Source: Pseudomonas izuensis (GTDB lineage: Bacteria; Pseudomonadota; Gammaproteobacteria; Pseudomonadales; Pseudomonadaceae). Taken from it: a DNA stretch of 64,000 nucleotides. Made by a program: the position numbers and the translations under genes. Below, in pieces: positions 8,729-17,688 of this stretch. The stretch covers positions 53,539-117,538 of the forward strand of contig NZ_WTFT01000020.1 of assembly GCF_009861505.1 (NCBI RefSeq). Reading direction: 5' to 3'. Every line of letters begins with the position of its first letter. Positions within the stretch are counted from its first letter, which is position 1. The notes beneath the pieces are model-generated. The model was given only the letters and a program-made list of their open reading frames with translations, searched no databases and was not told the origin of the DNA.

Positions 8729-9711
8729 TGGACAGCGTCGATCTGAATGTCCTGCGCAGCGTGCTGGAGTGGCGTCGCGCCGGTCAGAGGGTGGTGTTGT
8801 ATAGCGTGGTCCAGACCTGGGGCACTGCGCCCCGGGCCCCTGGCGCCATGCTGGCGCTGCGCGAGGATGGCGTGGTGATTGGTTCGGTATCCGGTGGCTG
8901 TGTCGAGGATGACCTGATTGCACGGTTGCACGATGGTCGTATTCCGGCCGACGGCCCGCCGGTGCAACTGATCACCTATGGAGTGAGCCGTGAGGAAGCG
9001 GCGCGCTTCGGTTTGCCCTGCGGTGGCACATTGCGGTTGACCGAGGAGCGCGTAGGCGACCCGGCATGGGTTGCCGAGCTGCTGGCGCGCTGTGAGGCTC
9101 ATGAGATCGTGGCGCGTTCGCTGGATATCGCGACCGGTGAAGTGGTGTTGCAGCCGGCCAGCAAAACGGACACGCTGAGGTTTGACGGGCAGACCTTGCG
9201 CGCAATCTACGGTCCGCGATGGCGTTTGCTGCTGATTGGTGCGGGGCAACTGTCACGTTATGTCGCCGAGATGGCCAGGCTGCTGGATTTTGAAGTGTTG
9301 ATCTGCGATCCGCGCAGCGAATTCGTCTACGGCTGGGAGGCGCAGCATGGCCGATTTGTCTCCGGCATGCCCGACGAAGCGGTGCTGAACATTCAGACCG
9401 ACGAACGCACGGCCATCGTCGCCCTGACTCATGATCCGCGCCTGGATGACATGGCGCTACTCACGGCCCTCGACTCCAGGGCTTTTTATGTCGGCGCGCT
9501 GGGCTCGCGGGTCAATAGCCAGAAACGCCGGGAAAACCTGGCTCAACTGGGCTTGTCGCCACAGGCCATCGAGCGGCTGCACGGTCCGATCGGCCTGCAT
9601 ATCGGCAGCCATAGCCCGGCGGAAATCGCCTTGTCGCTGATGGCCGAAATTGTGGCGATCAAGAATGGCGTGGAGCTGAAACAGAAAAAGACGTTGCGGG
9701 AGGGGGCATGA
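8728..9711 (+). CDS. XdhC-family molybdenum cofactor maturation protein
   Basis: 327 residues, overlapping the large-subunit stop by one base. The N-terminal XdhC/CoxI domain (about 15-80, with TWGTAPRAPGAM and GSVSGGCVEDD) is followed by a Rossmann domain (LIGAGQLSRYVAEMARLLDF near 170). Members bind and sulfurate the molybdenum cofactor and insert it into a partner hydroxylase, so this gene should serve the enzyme encoded just upstream. The stop overlaps the ATG of the next gene. Confidence 0.92.
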   Translation: MDSVDLNVLRSVLEWRRAGQRVVLYSVVQTWGTAPRAPGAMLALREDGVVIGSVSGGCVEDDLIARLHDGRIPADGPPVQLITYGVSREEAARFGLPCGGTLRLTEERVGDPAWVAELLARCEAHEIVARSLDIATGEVVLQPASKTDTLRFDGQTLRAIYGPRWRLLLIGAGQLSRYVAEMARLLDFEVLICDPRSEFVYGWEAQHGRFVSGMPDEAVLNIQTDERTAIVALTHDPRLDDMALLTALDSRAFYVGALGSRVNSQKRRENLAQLGLSPQAIERLHGPIGLHIGSHSPAEIALSLMAEIVAIKNGVELKQKKTLREGA

Positions 9712-10298
9712 GTGAACCTATCGGTGTCATCGTTCTGGCCGCGGGGCAGGGCAGTCGGTTTCGACAGGTCGCGGGCGATGAAAAGGACAAGCTGCTGGCG
9801 GACTGTACGGGGCGTGATGGCGCTGTCCGCTCGGTGATCGAACACGTGCTGGTGAATCTGCCGCCTGAACTGGACAGGCGTGTCCTGGTGACGACCGCGG
9901 ATCGCCCGCAAGTCATCCGCATGGCCAAGGCCTATGGTTGCGAGATCGCGCTGGTCGAATCGACCGGAATGGGGGACAGCATTGCGGCCGGGGTAGCAAC
10001 GTGTGCGCAGCTCAATGGCTGGCTGATGGTGCTGGGGGATATGCCGTTCATCCTGCCATCCAGTATTGAGCAGGTCACGGCGCAGGTAGTGGATGACTGC
10101 ATCAGCGTGCCGGTGCAGGAAGGCGAATACGGGCACCCGGTGGGTTTTGGGCGCGACTTCGGCCCGGGATTGATGGCGTTGTCGGGTGATCGTGGGGCCA
10201 AGGCGTTGTTTGCCCAAGGGCGGGTCGTTGAGGTGGCGGTAGATGATCCCGGTGTGTTGTGGGATGTGGATGTGCCTGAAAAGCTGGTCTTCAAGTAG
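9708..10298 (+). CDS. MocA-like molybdenum cofactor nucleotidyltransferase
   Basis: 196 residues with the MobA-like nucleotidyltransferase signature VLAAGQGSRF at residues 8-17 and a MVLGDMPF motif near residue 104, the metal-binding aspartate segment. Family members attach CMP (MocA) or GMP (MobA) to molybdopterin. The position after xdhC beside a xanthine-oxidase-family enzyme points to the CMP form. The gene overlaps xdhC by 4 bases and ends the block; a single REP hairpin and a bidirectional terminator follow. Confidence 0.88.
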   Translation: MSEPIGVIVLAAGQGSRFRQVAGDEKDKLLADCTGRDGAVRSVIEHVLVNLPPELDRRVLVTTADRPQVIRMAKAYGCEIALVESTGMGDSIAAGVATCAQLNGWLMVLGDMPFILPSSIEQVTAQVVDDCISVPVQEGEYGHPVGFGRDFGPGLMALSGDRGAKALFAQGRVVEVAVDDPGVLWDVDVPEKLVFK

Positions 10299-10310
10299 GC
10301 GCAAATCCAG

Positions 10311-10338
10311 TGTGGGAGCGAGCAGGCTCGCTCCCACA
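10311..10338. repeat. Single REP palindrome
   Basis: A compact 13-bp inverted repeat (TGTGGGAGCGAGC with GCTCGCTCCCACA, 2-base loop). It is one half of the paired REP elements seen elsewhere in the window, here without a partner. Confidence 0.9.
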
Positions 10339-10362
10339 AGGGACTGATGTGCTTCAGACATA

Positions 10363-10399
10363 AAAAAGCCCCGCCTGGCGTTACCAGGCGGGGCTTTTT
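10363..10399. terminator. Bidirectional terminator between the mocA-like gene and rne
   Basis: A perfect 16-bp stem (AAAAAGCCCCGCCTGG with its complement, 5-base loop) with A and T tracts on both sides. It can end transcription from the hydroxylase block on the plus strand and from rne on the minus strand. Confidence 0.93.
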
Positions 10400-10413
10400 A
10401 GTGGCTGATGGAA

Positions 10414-13400
10414 TCAGGCGAGCGGTTTAGGCTCGTGCTCTTTTTCCTTGGCCTGTTCGTGTTGCTCTACCGCTTCCTGAACGGAGCGCGGGGCTTCGTG
10501 GATCACGGTTTCAGCGGGCTCGGCAGCGACTTCGGCAGCCGGGGCAGGTGCTGCCTCGACCACGTCAGCAACAACCGGCGCCGGCTCGGCAGCGACAACG
10601 TCTTGCGCCGGAGCAGCAGCGGCAGCCAGTTCGGCTTCCTTCTGCAGACGCTCGGCTTCACGCTTGCGACGACGCACTTCACGTGGATCGTTCGGCGCTC
10701 GGCCGCTTGGCGTCAGGGCGCTGACAGGGGCGGTTTCGACCACTGGAGCAGGCGCTTGGGCAACAACCGGCGCTTCGACTGCCGGAGCAGGTTCGGCAGC
10801 GGCAACCACTGGCTCGGAGACCATCGCTTCAGCCACTTCGGCTTCAGCGACAGGTGCTGGTGCCTCGGCAACAGCTGGCTCGGCAACCCAGTTGAATGCC
10901 GTTTGCTCTTCGCGAACTTCACGAACGGCTTCAGTCACGGTTTCGATCACAGGTTCTGCAGCCACGGCAGGTGCTTCGACGACGATGGCAGGCTCGGCGG
11001 CAGCTTCAACCACAGGCTGTGCCTCAGGTGCCAGTTCGATTTCCGGCGATGCAGTGGCTTCAACCGGCGTTGTCGCTTCGACGACCGGTGTTTCGACCGG
11101 AGCCGTTTCCTGGGTGGCGGCAGTGGCGCGTTCGGCTTGCTCGTTGGCTTGTGCTTCGGCCGGAGCGCTGATCACGGAGCTGGCAACGGCTGCGGTAACA
11201 GCCAGGCCGGCGGCCAGATCGGCAGTGCTTGGTGCTTCGCTGCCTTCGCCGGACTCGGACTCATCCGAACCTTCGATCACGTTGCCATTGGCATCACGCT
11301 GACGCTCGCGACGGTTGCTGCGACGACGCTGACCACGGGAGCGACGGCGTGGGCGATCGCCTTCGGCGCCGTCCTGACCCTCTTCCTGCAGTTGCTCTTC
11401 GTTGGTCGGCAGCTCTTCTTCGGCAACGGCAGCCGCCGCTTGCTCGGCACGCGGTTGACGCTCTTCACGCGGTGGGCGTGGAGCACGTTCTTCGCGTGGC
11501 TGGCGGGCTGGGCGTTCTTCGGTAGCAGCAACGGCAGCTGCAGCAGCGGCTGGAGCGGCATCCAGAGGTTCGCGCAGTTCGCGTACACGCTCTTCACGCT
11601 CGCCGCGTGGCTTGCGATCTTCACGTGGAGCACGCGGTGCACGTTCTTCACGCGGTGGACGTGGAGCGCGTTCTTCACGAGCGACTGCTGGCGTTTCTTC
11701 GCGGACTTCGCGGACTTCGCGAGGCTGGCGCTCTTCGCGTGGTTCCCGTGGTGCGCGCTCTTCACGCGGTGCACGTTCTTCGCGAGGCTTGCGTTCTTCA
11801 TCGCGGCGACCATTACGGTTGCGGCTCTGCTGACGACCGGTGCGACGCTCTTCGTTGCGGGCAGGACGCTCGGCAGCCGGTTTTTCAACCACGACCGGAG
11901 CGGCAGGCTCTTCCTTGGAGGCGAACAGGCTGACCAGCGATTTCACCAGGCCTTTGAACAGGCTTGGCTCTGGCGCGGCGACCGGCGCGGCAACCGGAGC
12001 GACGACTTCGGTCGGAACCGGAGCATTGGCGCGGGCTGGAGCCGTCTTGACCGCGGCTTCCTGGCGAACCAGGGTGCGGGTCGCAGCGGCTGGCTGGACT
12101 TCTTCCACTTCGGCAGCGGCAGCGGCGATTTCGTAGCTGGACTGGTTGGTGGCGGCTTCCGGGCTGTCATCACGCAGACGCTGAACTTCGAAGTGCGGCG
12201 TTTCGAGGTGATCGTTCGGCAGAATGACGATGCGGGCACGGGTGCGCAGTTCGATCTTGGTGATCGAGTTGCGTTTTTCGTTGAGCAGGAACGCGGCTAC
12301 CGGAATCGGCACCTGGGCGCGCACTTCGGCGGTGCGGTCTTTCAGGGCTTCTTCTTCGATCAGGCGCAGGATCGCCAGCGACAGCGATTCGACGTCACGG
12401 ATGATGCCGGTGCCGCTGCAGCGCGGGCAAACGATGCCGCTGCTTTCACCCAGGGATGGGCGCAGGCGCTGACGGGACATTTCCAGCAGGCCGAAGCGCG
12501 AGATACGGCCGACTTGCACGCGAGCGCGGTCGGCTTCCAGGCATTCGCGGACTTTCTCTTCCACGGCGCGCTGGTTCTTGGCAGGGGTCATGTCGATGAA
12601 GTCGATGACGATCAGGCCGCCGATGTCACGCAGGCGCAACTGACGGGCGATTTCTTCGGCGGCTTCAAGGTTGGTCTGCAGGGCAGTTTCTTCGATGTCG
12701 CTGCCTTTGGTGGCACGCGCCGAGTTGATGTCGATGGACACCAGGGCTTCGGTCGGATCGATGACGATGGAGCCGCCCGAAGGCAGTTCGACGACGCGCT
12801 GGAAGGCGGTTTCGATCTGGCTTTCGATCTGGAAACGGTTGAACAGTGGAACGCTGTCTTCGTACAGCTTGATCTTGCTGGCGTACTGCGGCATGACCTG
12901 GCGGATGAAGGTCAGGGCTTCGTCCTGGGCTTCAACGCTGTCGATCAGCACTTCGCCGATGTCCTGGCGCAGGTAATCGCGGATGGCGCGGATGATCACG
13001 TTGCTTTCCTGGTAGATCAGGAATGGCGCGGAACGATCCAGCGACGCCTCTTTGATGGCGGTCCAGAGTTGCAGCAGGTAATCGAGGTCCCACTGCATTT
13101 CTTCACTGCTGCGGCCCAGGCCGGCAGTGCGCACGATCAGACCCATGTCAGCCGGGGCAACCAGGCCGTTCAGGGCTTCACGCAGTTCATTGCGCTCTTC
13201 GCCTTCGATGCGACGGGAGATGCCACCGGCACGCGGGTTGTTCGGCATCAGTACCAGGTAACGACCGGCCAGGCTGATGAAGGTGGTCAGGGCTGCACCC
13301 TTGTTGCCACGTTCTTCTTTTTCGACCTGAACGATGACTTCCTGGCCTTCGCTCAGGACGTCCTTGATGTTGACGCGGCCTTCGGGGGCTTTCTTGAAGT

Positions 13401-13629
13401 ATTCGCGGGAGATTTCTTTGAGGGGCAGGAAGCCGTGGCGCTCAGAGCCGAAATCGACAAAGGCAGCTTCAAGGCTTGGTTCGATGCGAGTGATCCGGCC
13501 TTTATAGATGTTGGCCTTCTTCTGCTCGCGTGCACCGGATTCGATGTCCAGGTCGTAGAGGCGCTGGCCATCTACCAGTGCAACACGCAACTCTTCGGGT
13601 TGAGTTGCGTTAATCAGCATTCTTTTCAT
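10414..13629 (-). CDS. rne: Ribonuclease E
   Basis: 1071 residues starting MKRMLINATQ at 13629; the frame extends 16 codons upstream but this is the family start. The catalytic half is intact: S1 domain (about 36-120), active-site aspartates in VSIDINSARAT (near 303) and IVIDFIDM (near 346), and the zinc-link CPRCSGTG near 404. The C-terminal half is low-complexity scaffold: an arginine-rich stretch with repeated EERAPR/REER-like units (about 590-700), a long Ala/Pro/Glu region, and an NDPREVRRRKRE motif near the end, likely degradosome or RNA contact sites. It performs bulk mRNA decay and rRNA/tRNA processing at the inner membrane. No Shine-Dalgarno sequence precedes the ATG. Confidence 0.98.
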   Translation of the reverse strand: MKRMLINATQPEELRVALVDGQRLYDLDIESGAREQKKANIYKGRITRIEPSLEAAFVDFGSERHGFLPLKEISREYFKKAPEGRVNIKDVLSEGQEVIVQVEKEERGNKGAALTTFISLAGRYLVLMPNNPRAGGISRRIEGEERNELREALNGLVAPADMGLIVRTAGLGRSSEEMQWDLDYLLQLWTAIKEASLDRSAPFLIYQESNVIIRAIRDYLRQDIGEVLIDSVEAQDEALTFIRQVMPQYASKIKLYEDSVPLFNRFQIESQIETAFQRVVELPSGGSIVIDPTEALVSIDINSARATKGSDIEETALQTNLEAAEEIARQLRLRDIGGLIVIDFIDMTPAKNQRAVEEKVRECLEADRARVQVGRISRFGLLEMSRQRLRPSLGESSGIVCPRCSGTGIIRDVESLSLAILRLIEEEALKDRTAEVRAQVPIPVAAFLLNEKRNSITKIELRTRARIVILPNDHLETPHFEVQRLRDDSPEAATNQSSYEIAAAAAEVEEVQPAAATRTLVRQEAAVKTAPARANAPVPTEVVAPVAAPVAAPEPSLFKGLVKSLVSLFASKEEPAAPVVVEKPAAERPARNEERRTGRQQSRNRNGRRDEERKPREERAPREERAPREPREERQPREVREVREETPAVAREERAPRPPREERAPRAPREDRKPRGEREERVRELREPLDAAPAAAAAAVAATEERPARQPREERAPRPPREERQPRAEQAAAAVAEEELPTNEEQLQEEGQDGAEGDRPRRRSRGQRRRSNRRERQRDANGNVIEGSDESESGEGSEAPSTADLAAGLAVTAAVASSVISAPAEAQANEQAERATAATQETAPVETPVVEATTPVEATASPEIELAPEAQPVVEAAAEPAIVVEAPAVAAEPVIETVTEAVREVREEQTAFNWVAEPAVAEAPAPVAEAEVAEAMVSEPVVAAAEPAPAVEAPVVAQAPAPVVETAPVSALTPSGRAPNDPREVRRRKREAERLQKEAELAAAAAPAQDVVAAEPAPVVADVVEAAPAPAAEVAAEPAETVIHEAPRSVQEAVEQHEQAKEKEHEPKPLA

Positions 13630-14272
13630 GTAGTACCGTCGGTTTCCGGGCTGCCGGAAACGGCGTTCGGCACACACGACTTCTCACGGTCGGTGTCAGG
13701 TGCGTCGGGAGTGGTTGGCCATTCCCGTGTCCAGCGATGTCCGGCCAATGTGGGCCTGCATCGCGACGTACGCGTCCTGCTTGCTGTGGCTACTTAAGCA
13801 CTCAGTCAGGAGGAGGAATCAACCGGCGGCTGTGGACGAGATGAAGCGTCTTGATAAAGCCTATTGCTACACAGTCCAGCGGTTGTGCATCTCCACCCTA
13901 CACGTATCCCTGATAATTCGGGTGCTGCCGCGCGCAGAATCCGCAGCGGGTTGGCATTTACCGTGAGCTCCGAAAGGGGAGGTCACGCATCATGGCTAAT
14001 TTAGGCGTTGTTTCCGAAGTGTTCGCTCGGGGTCATTCGCAGCTGACTGCACTTTGTGAACTGGCCGTGAATATGGGCTCGCGTGGCGAGTGAAAACTCT
14101 GCTTTGCGGCGTGATTCAGGCCTCATGTCACCTGCGCTCGTTACAGCTGAAAACTCCACCGTTACGTAGCGAAAGCCCCGTAGGACGGCCTCGCGTCCTG
14201 GTGAATTGCGTTGGTCAGGGCCGGTTTTTGACCGTTGGTCCGCTGTCCAGGCCGCTTTTGGCGACGTTCGCG
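13630..14272 (-). promoter_or_regulatory. Long 5' leader of rne
   Basis: About 640 bases between the inferred rne transcription start (near 14266) and the ATG, with no convincing gene on either strand. Close to the start codon an 8-bp stem with a GCTG/CAGC tetraloop (13642-13661) sits 13 bases upstream. RNase E mRNA leaders in gamma-proteobacteria are known feedback targets, and a Pseudomonadales-specific leader motif (rne-II) has been described. I infer that it lies here but could not fold the sequence. Confidence 0.65.
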
Positions 14273-14301
14273 ACTATAGCAGTAATGATTAAGTGCTTCA
14301 A
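14273..14301 (-). promoter_or_regulatory. Sigma-70 promoter for rne
   Basis: On the minus strand TTGAAG (14301-14296) is followed after exactly 17 bases by TATAGT (14278-14273). It lies just upstream of the divergent rluC start, giving a predicted start site near 14266. Confidence 0.75.
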
Positions 14302-14330
14302 TTCCATAAAAAATTGATATCATCCGCGCC

Positions 14331-15293
14331 ATGACGACTACTGCCCCCCCGACCCCAGGCGTACAACTGCTTGAGGTCTCGCCGGAATATGCCGGCCAAC
14401 GTATTGATAACTTCCTTCTCGCTCGGCTCAAAGGCGTGCCCAAGACCTTGATTTACCGCATTTTGCGCAAAGGCGAAGTGCGGGTGAACAAGGGCCGGAT
14501 CAAGCCCGAATACAAGCTGCAGGCGGGCGATATCGTGCGCGTGCCGCCGGTTCGCGTGCCTGAACGTGACGAGCCGGTGCCCCTCGCCCAAGGGCTGCTG
14601 CAGCGCCTCGAAGCCTCGATTGTCTATGAAGACAAGGCGCTGATCGTGGTCAACAAGCCGTGCGGAATTGCCGTGCACGGCGGCAGTGGCTTGAATTACG
14701 GTGTGATCGAAGCTTTTCGCCAATTGCGCCCGGATTGCAAGGAGCTTGAGCTGGTTCACCGTCTCGACCGTGACACCTCCGGCCTGCTGATGATTGCCAA
14801 AAAACGCAGCATGCTGCGTCACTTGCATACGGCACTGCGCGGCGATGGTGTCGACAAGCGCTACATGGCACTGGTTCGCGGTAATTGGGCGTCTTCGATC
14901 AAGCAAATCCGTGCGCCGCTGGGCAAGAGCAATCTGCGCTCCGGTGAGCGTATGGTCGAGGTCGACGAGGAGGAGGGCAAGGAGTCCGTGACCGTGTTCA
15001 AGGTCCTGCGCCGCTTCGGTGACTTTGCCACCATGATCGAAGCCAAGCCGATTACCGGCCGGACTCACCAGATTCGCGTCCATACCTTGCACGCCGGGCA
15101 CTGCATCGCCGGCGACACCAAGTACGGCGATGACGATTTCAGCAAGGAAATCCGTGACCTGGGCGGTAAGCGCCTGTTCCTGCACGCCTATATGCTGACC
15201 GTGCCGCTGCCCGATGGTGGCGAGCTGAAGCTCCAGGCGCCAGTCGATGAAATGTGGGCCAAGACCGTGGAGCGCCTGAGTGCACCCATCTGA
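14331..15293 (+). CDS. rluC: 23S rRNA pseudouridine synthase RluC
   Basis: 320 residues. An S4 RNA-binding domain (about 18-80, QRIDNFLLARLKGVPKTLI) precedes the RluA-type catalytic domain with the active-site aspartate in HRLDRDTSGLLMIAK (near 145) and the late RTHQIRVH motif. RluC modifies positions 955, 2504 and 2580 of E. coli 23S rRNA. It is divergent from rne, an arrangement shared with E. coli. No clear Shine-Dalgarno sequence is seen before the ATG, whose upstream DNA also holds the rne -35 element, so the two promoters must be very close. Confidence 0.95.
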   Translation: MTTTAPPTPGVQLLEVSPEYAGQRIDNFLLARLKGVPKTLIYRILRKGEVRVNKGRIKPEYKLQAGDIVRVPPVRVPERDEPVPLAQGLLQRLEASIVYEDKALIVVNKPCGIAVHGGSGLNYGVIEAFRQLRPDCKELELVHRLDRDTSGLLMIAKKRSMLRHLHTALRGDGVDKRYMALVRGNWASSIKQIRAPLGKSNLRSGERMVEVDEEEGKESVTVFKVLRRFGDFATMIEAKPITGRTHQIRVHTLHAGHCIAGDTKYGDDDFSKEIRDLGGKRLFLHAYMLTVPLPDGGELKLQAPVDEMWAKTVERLSAPI

Positions 15294-15942
15294 TTACAAG
15301 CTGCTGATTTTCGATTGGGATGGCACGCTGGCCGATTCCATTGGTCGGATTGTCGAAGCGATGCATGTGGCATCCGAGCGATCCGGTTTTGAGTTGCGCG
15401 ATGATTTTGCCGTCAAGGGCATCATCGGTCTGGGGTTGCCTGAGGCGATTCGCACGTTGTATCCCGACATCGGCGATGCCGAACTCGTAGCGTTTCGTCA
15501 GCATTATGCGGACCACTACATCGCTTCGGAGGCTGTGCCTTCTCCGTTGTTCGAAGGGGTAGTCGAGTCGATCGAGGCGTTTCGTGCCGAGGATTATCAT
15601 CTGGCTGTGGCAACCGGCAAGGCGCGTCGCGGGCTGGATCGGGTGCTGAAGTCTCACGGTTGGGAAAATTACTTCGACATCACTCGTGCAGCCGATGAGA
15701 CCGCCAGCAAGCCGCATCCGTTGATGCTTGAGCAGATTCTTGCCCATTGCGAGGTTCGCCCGGAGCAGGCGTTGATGGTTGGCGACTCGTCTTTCGATTT
15801 GCAGATGGCGCGCAATGCCGGCATGGATTCGGTGGCCGTCAGCTATGGTGCCCAATCGATCGAGGCGCTGAAGTTGTTCGAGCCGCGGCTGGCCATTGAT
15901 CGCTTTTCAGAATTGCATGCCTGGCTGAGTCAGCGGGCCTAA
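15280..15942 (+). CDS. HAD-superfamily phosphatase (phosphoglycolate-phosphatase-like)
   Basis: 220 residues from a GTG at 15280 that overlaps the rluC end by 14 bases. HAD motifs are in order: LLIFDWDGTLADS (motif I nucleophile Asp near residue 12), the ATGKARRGL threonine/lysine segment (near 110) and MVGDSSFDLQMARNAG (near 165). A helical cap lies between motif I and II, as in phosphoglycolate phosphatase and pyrophosphatases of subclass IA. The substrate is not defined. It is cotranscribed with rluC and probably sppA. Confidence 0.9.
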   Translation: MHPSDYKLLIFDWDGTLADSIGRIVEAMHVASERSGFELRDDFAVKGIIGLGLPEAIRTLYPDIGDAELVAFRQHYADHYIASEAVPSPLFEGVVESIEAFRAEDYHLAVATGKARRGLDRVLKSHGWENYFDITRAADETASKPHPLMLEQILAHCEVRPEQALMVGDSSFDLQMARNAGMDSVAVSYGAQSIEALKLFEPRLAIDRFSELHAWLSQRA

Positions 15943-15966
15943 TAAGTTTTTGCCGGGGTGGATAGT

Positions 15967-16956
15967 ATGGCCGACGAATGGAAAGCGCCTGCCAGGGCGA
16001 GCGCAGAGAGCGGTGACGAAAAGAGCTGGAAGCTGCTGGAAAAAACACTGCTGGCCAGCGTGCAGGAGCAGCGCCGGTCTCGCCGCTGGGGCATTTTCTT
16101 CAAGCTTCTGACTTTTGTGTACCTGTTTATTGCGCTGGCGCTGTTCTCGCCATTGATGGACATGGAAAAGGCGGCCACGCGCAGCGGTAACTATACGGCG
16201 CTGATTGACGTGACCGGCATGATCGCCGACAAGGAGCCGGCCAGTGCTGACAACATCGTGGGCAGCCTGCGTGCCGCCTTCGAGGATGACAAGGTCAAGG
16301 GTGTCATCCTGCGTATCAACAGCCCGGGTGGAAGTCCGGTGCAGTCGGGTTATGTCTATGACGAAATCCGCCGTCTACGCGGCCTGCACCCGGATACCAA
16401 ATTGTATGCGGTTATCTCCGATCTCGGTGCTTCCGGTGCTTACTACATTGCCAGTGCTGCCGATCAGATCTACGCCGACAAGGCGAGCCTGGTGGGCTCC
16501 ATTGGTGTGACCGCGGCGGGCTATGGCTTTGTCGGTACCATGGAGAAGCTGGGTGTCGAACGTCGCACCTACAATGCCGGCGAGCACAAATCGTTCCTCG
16601 ATCCGTTCCAGCCACAGAAGCCTGAAGAAACTGCCTTCTGGCAGGGCGTGCTTGATACGACTCACAAGCAATTCATCAATAGCGTCAAGCAGGGCCGTGG
16701 CGAACGTCTGAAGGACAAAGAGCATCCGGAGCTGTTCTCCGGGCTGGTCTGGTCAGGCGAGCAGGCACTGCCGCTGGGGCTGATCGATGGCCTGGGCAAT
16801 GCCAGTTCGGTTGCGCGTGATGTGATTGGCGAGAAAGAGCTGGTGGACTTCACGGTTCAGGAATCGCCGTTCGATCGCTTCTCGAAAAAGCTCGGCGCCA
16901 GTGTGGCTGAGCATTTGGCGATGTGGATGGGGTTTCAGGGGCCATCGCTGCGATAA
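15967..16956 (+). CDS. sppA: Signal peptide peptidase SppA, short (S49) type
   Basis: 329 residues from the ATG at 15967, preceded by GGGGTGG; a GTG three codons earlier is less likely. A single membrane anchor (FFKLLTFVYLFIALALFSPL, about 40-60) is followed by the S49 protease domain with INSPGGSP, the nucleophile serine in GASGAYYIAS (near 160) and the base lysine in DKASLVGSIGV (near 178). It degrades cleaved signal peptides or membrane-associated peptides from the periplasmic side. A convergent terminator separates it from maf. Confidence 0.93.
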   Translation: MADEWKAPARASAESGDEKSWKLLEKTLLASVQEQRRSRRWGIFFKLLTFVYLFIALALFSPLMDMEKAATRSGNYTALIDVTGMIADKEPASADNIVGSLRAAFEDDKVKGVILRINSPGGSPVQSGYVYDEIRRLRGLHPDTKLYAVISDLGASGAYYIASAADQIYADKASLVGSIGVTAAGYGFVGTMEKLGVERRTYNAGEHKSFLDPFQPQKPEETAFWQGVLDTTHKQFINSVKQGRGERLKDKEHPELFSGLVWSGEQALPLGLIDGLGNASSVARDVIGEKELVDFTVQESPFDRFSKKLGASVAEHLAMWMGFQGPSLR

Positions 16957-16973
16957 GCGTCATTACGGCATAA

Positions 16974-16998
16974 AAAAACCGGCTTCTGGCCGGTTTTT
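16974..16998. terminator. Bidirectional terminator between sppA and maf
   Basis: A 10-bp stem (AAAAACCGGC with its complement, 5-base loop) with A and T runs on both sides, serving both converging genes. Confidence 0.9.
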
Positions 16999-17003
16999 GC
17001 TGT

Positions 17004-17582
17004 TCAGGGGATTTGCACGCCTTCATTCAGCAGCATGTCCACGAGGCGGATCAATGGCAAGCCGATCAGGCTGGTGGCATCAGGGCCTTCGGTGCTCTTG
17101 AACAGGCTGACCCCCAGGCCTTCGGCCTTGAAGCTGCCAGCGCAATCGTAGGGCTGTTCCGCGTGCAGATAGCGTTCGATGCGTGCCGTGTCGAGAGTGC
17201 GCATGTGTACCGTGAAGGGCACCCAGTCGACCTGGCAATGGCCGGTTTGGCTATTGAGCAGGGCCAGGCCGGTCAGAAAGGTCACGCTGGCGCCGCTGGA
17301 GGCCAGCAGTTGTTCGCGGGCTTTTTCGAAGGTGTGGGGTTTGCCGATGATCCGGTCGCCCAGCACGGCAACCTGGTCTGAGCCGATGATCAGGTGAGCG
17401 CCATGGCTGTCGCTCAGTGCCCGTGCCTTTGCCTCGGCGAGGCGTTTCACCAGATCGACGGCGGACTCGCCAGGGCGATGGCTTTCGTCAATGTCCGGCG
17501 AGCTGCAGATGAACGGTAACTGCAAGCGGGCCAGCAATTCCCGGCGATAGACCGAGCTGGAAGCGAGTAATAAAGGCAGCAT
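17004..17582 (-). CDS. Maf/YceF-type nucleotide pyrophosphatase
   Basis: 192 residues. I place the start at 17582 (MLPLLLASSSVYRRELL) because AGGAG lies 6 bases upstream; the ATG two codons earlier touches that sequence directly. The Maf signature LASSSVYRREL and the catalytic segment IIGSDQV (near 68) are present, plus CAGSFKAEGLG and LPLIRL. YceF-type Maf proteins hydrolyse 7-methyl-GTP and similar modified nucleotides. It lies opposite the yceD-rpmF operon; in E. coli the homologue is also beside yceD but divergent from it. Confidence 0.9.
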   Translation of the reverse strand: MLPLLLASSSVYRRELLARLQLPFICSSPDIDESHRPGESAVDLVKRLAEAKARALSDSHGAHLIIGSDQVAVLGDRIIGKPHTFEKAREQLLASSGASVTFLTGLALLNSQTGHCQVDWVPFTVHMRTLDTARIERYLHAEQPYDCAGSFKAEGLGVSLFKSTEGPDATSLIGLPLIRLVDMLLNEGVQIP

Positions 17583-17651
17583 GGGCATCTCCTGAAGGCA
17601 GGTGCGGATTCTAGCGGAGCCGTGCAAGTGACGGACAGGGCTGAATTTCCT

Positions 17652-17679
17652 TTGACATGGGCGGGTGCATCCCTATAAT
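17652..17679 (+). promoter_or_regulatory. Near-consensus sigma-70 promoter of the yceD-rpmF-plsX-fab operon
   Basis: A perfect TTGACA (17652-17657) and a perfect TATAAT (17674-17679) with a 16-base spacer. The expected start, near 17686, is only about 3 bases before the yceD ATG. Confidence 0.88.
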
Positions 17680-17688
17680 GCTGCGCCT

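Noticed and set aside
10408..13797. An 1129-residue open frame on the plus strand opposite rne
   Set aside because: It is produced by the GC-rich third positions of rne; composition is low-complexity Phe/Gly/Arg/Asp and matches no protein type.
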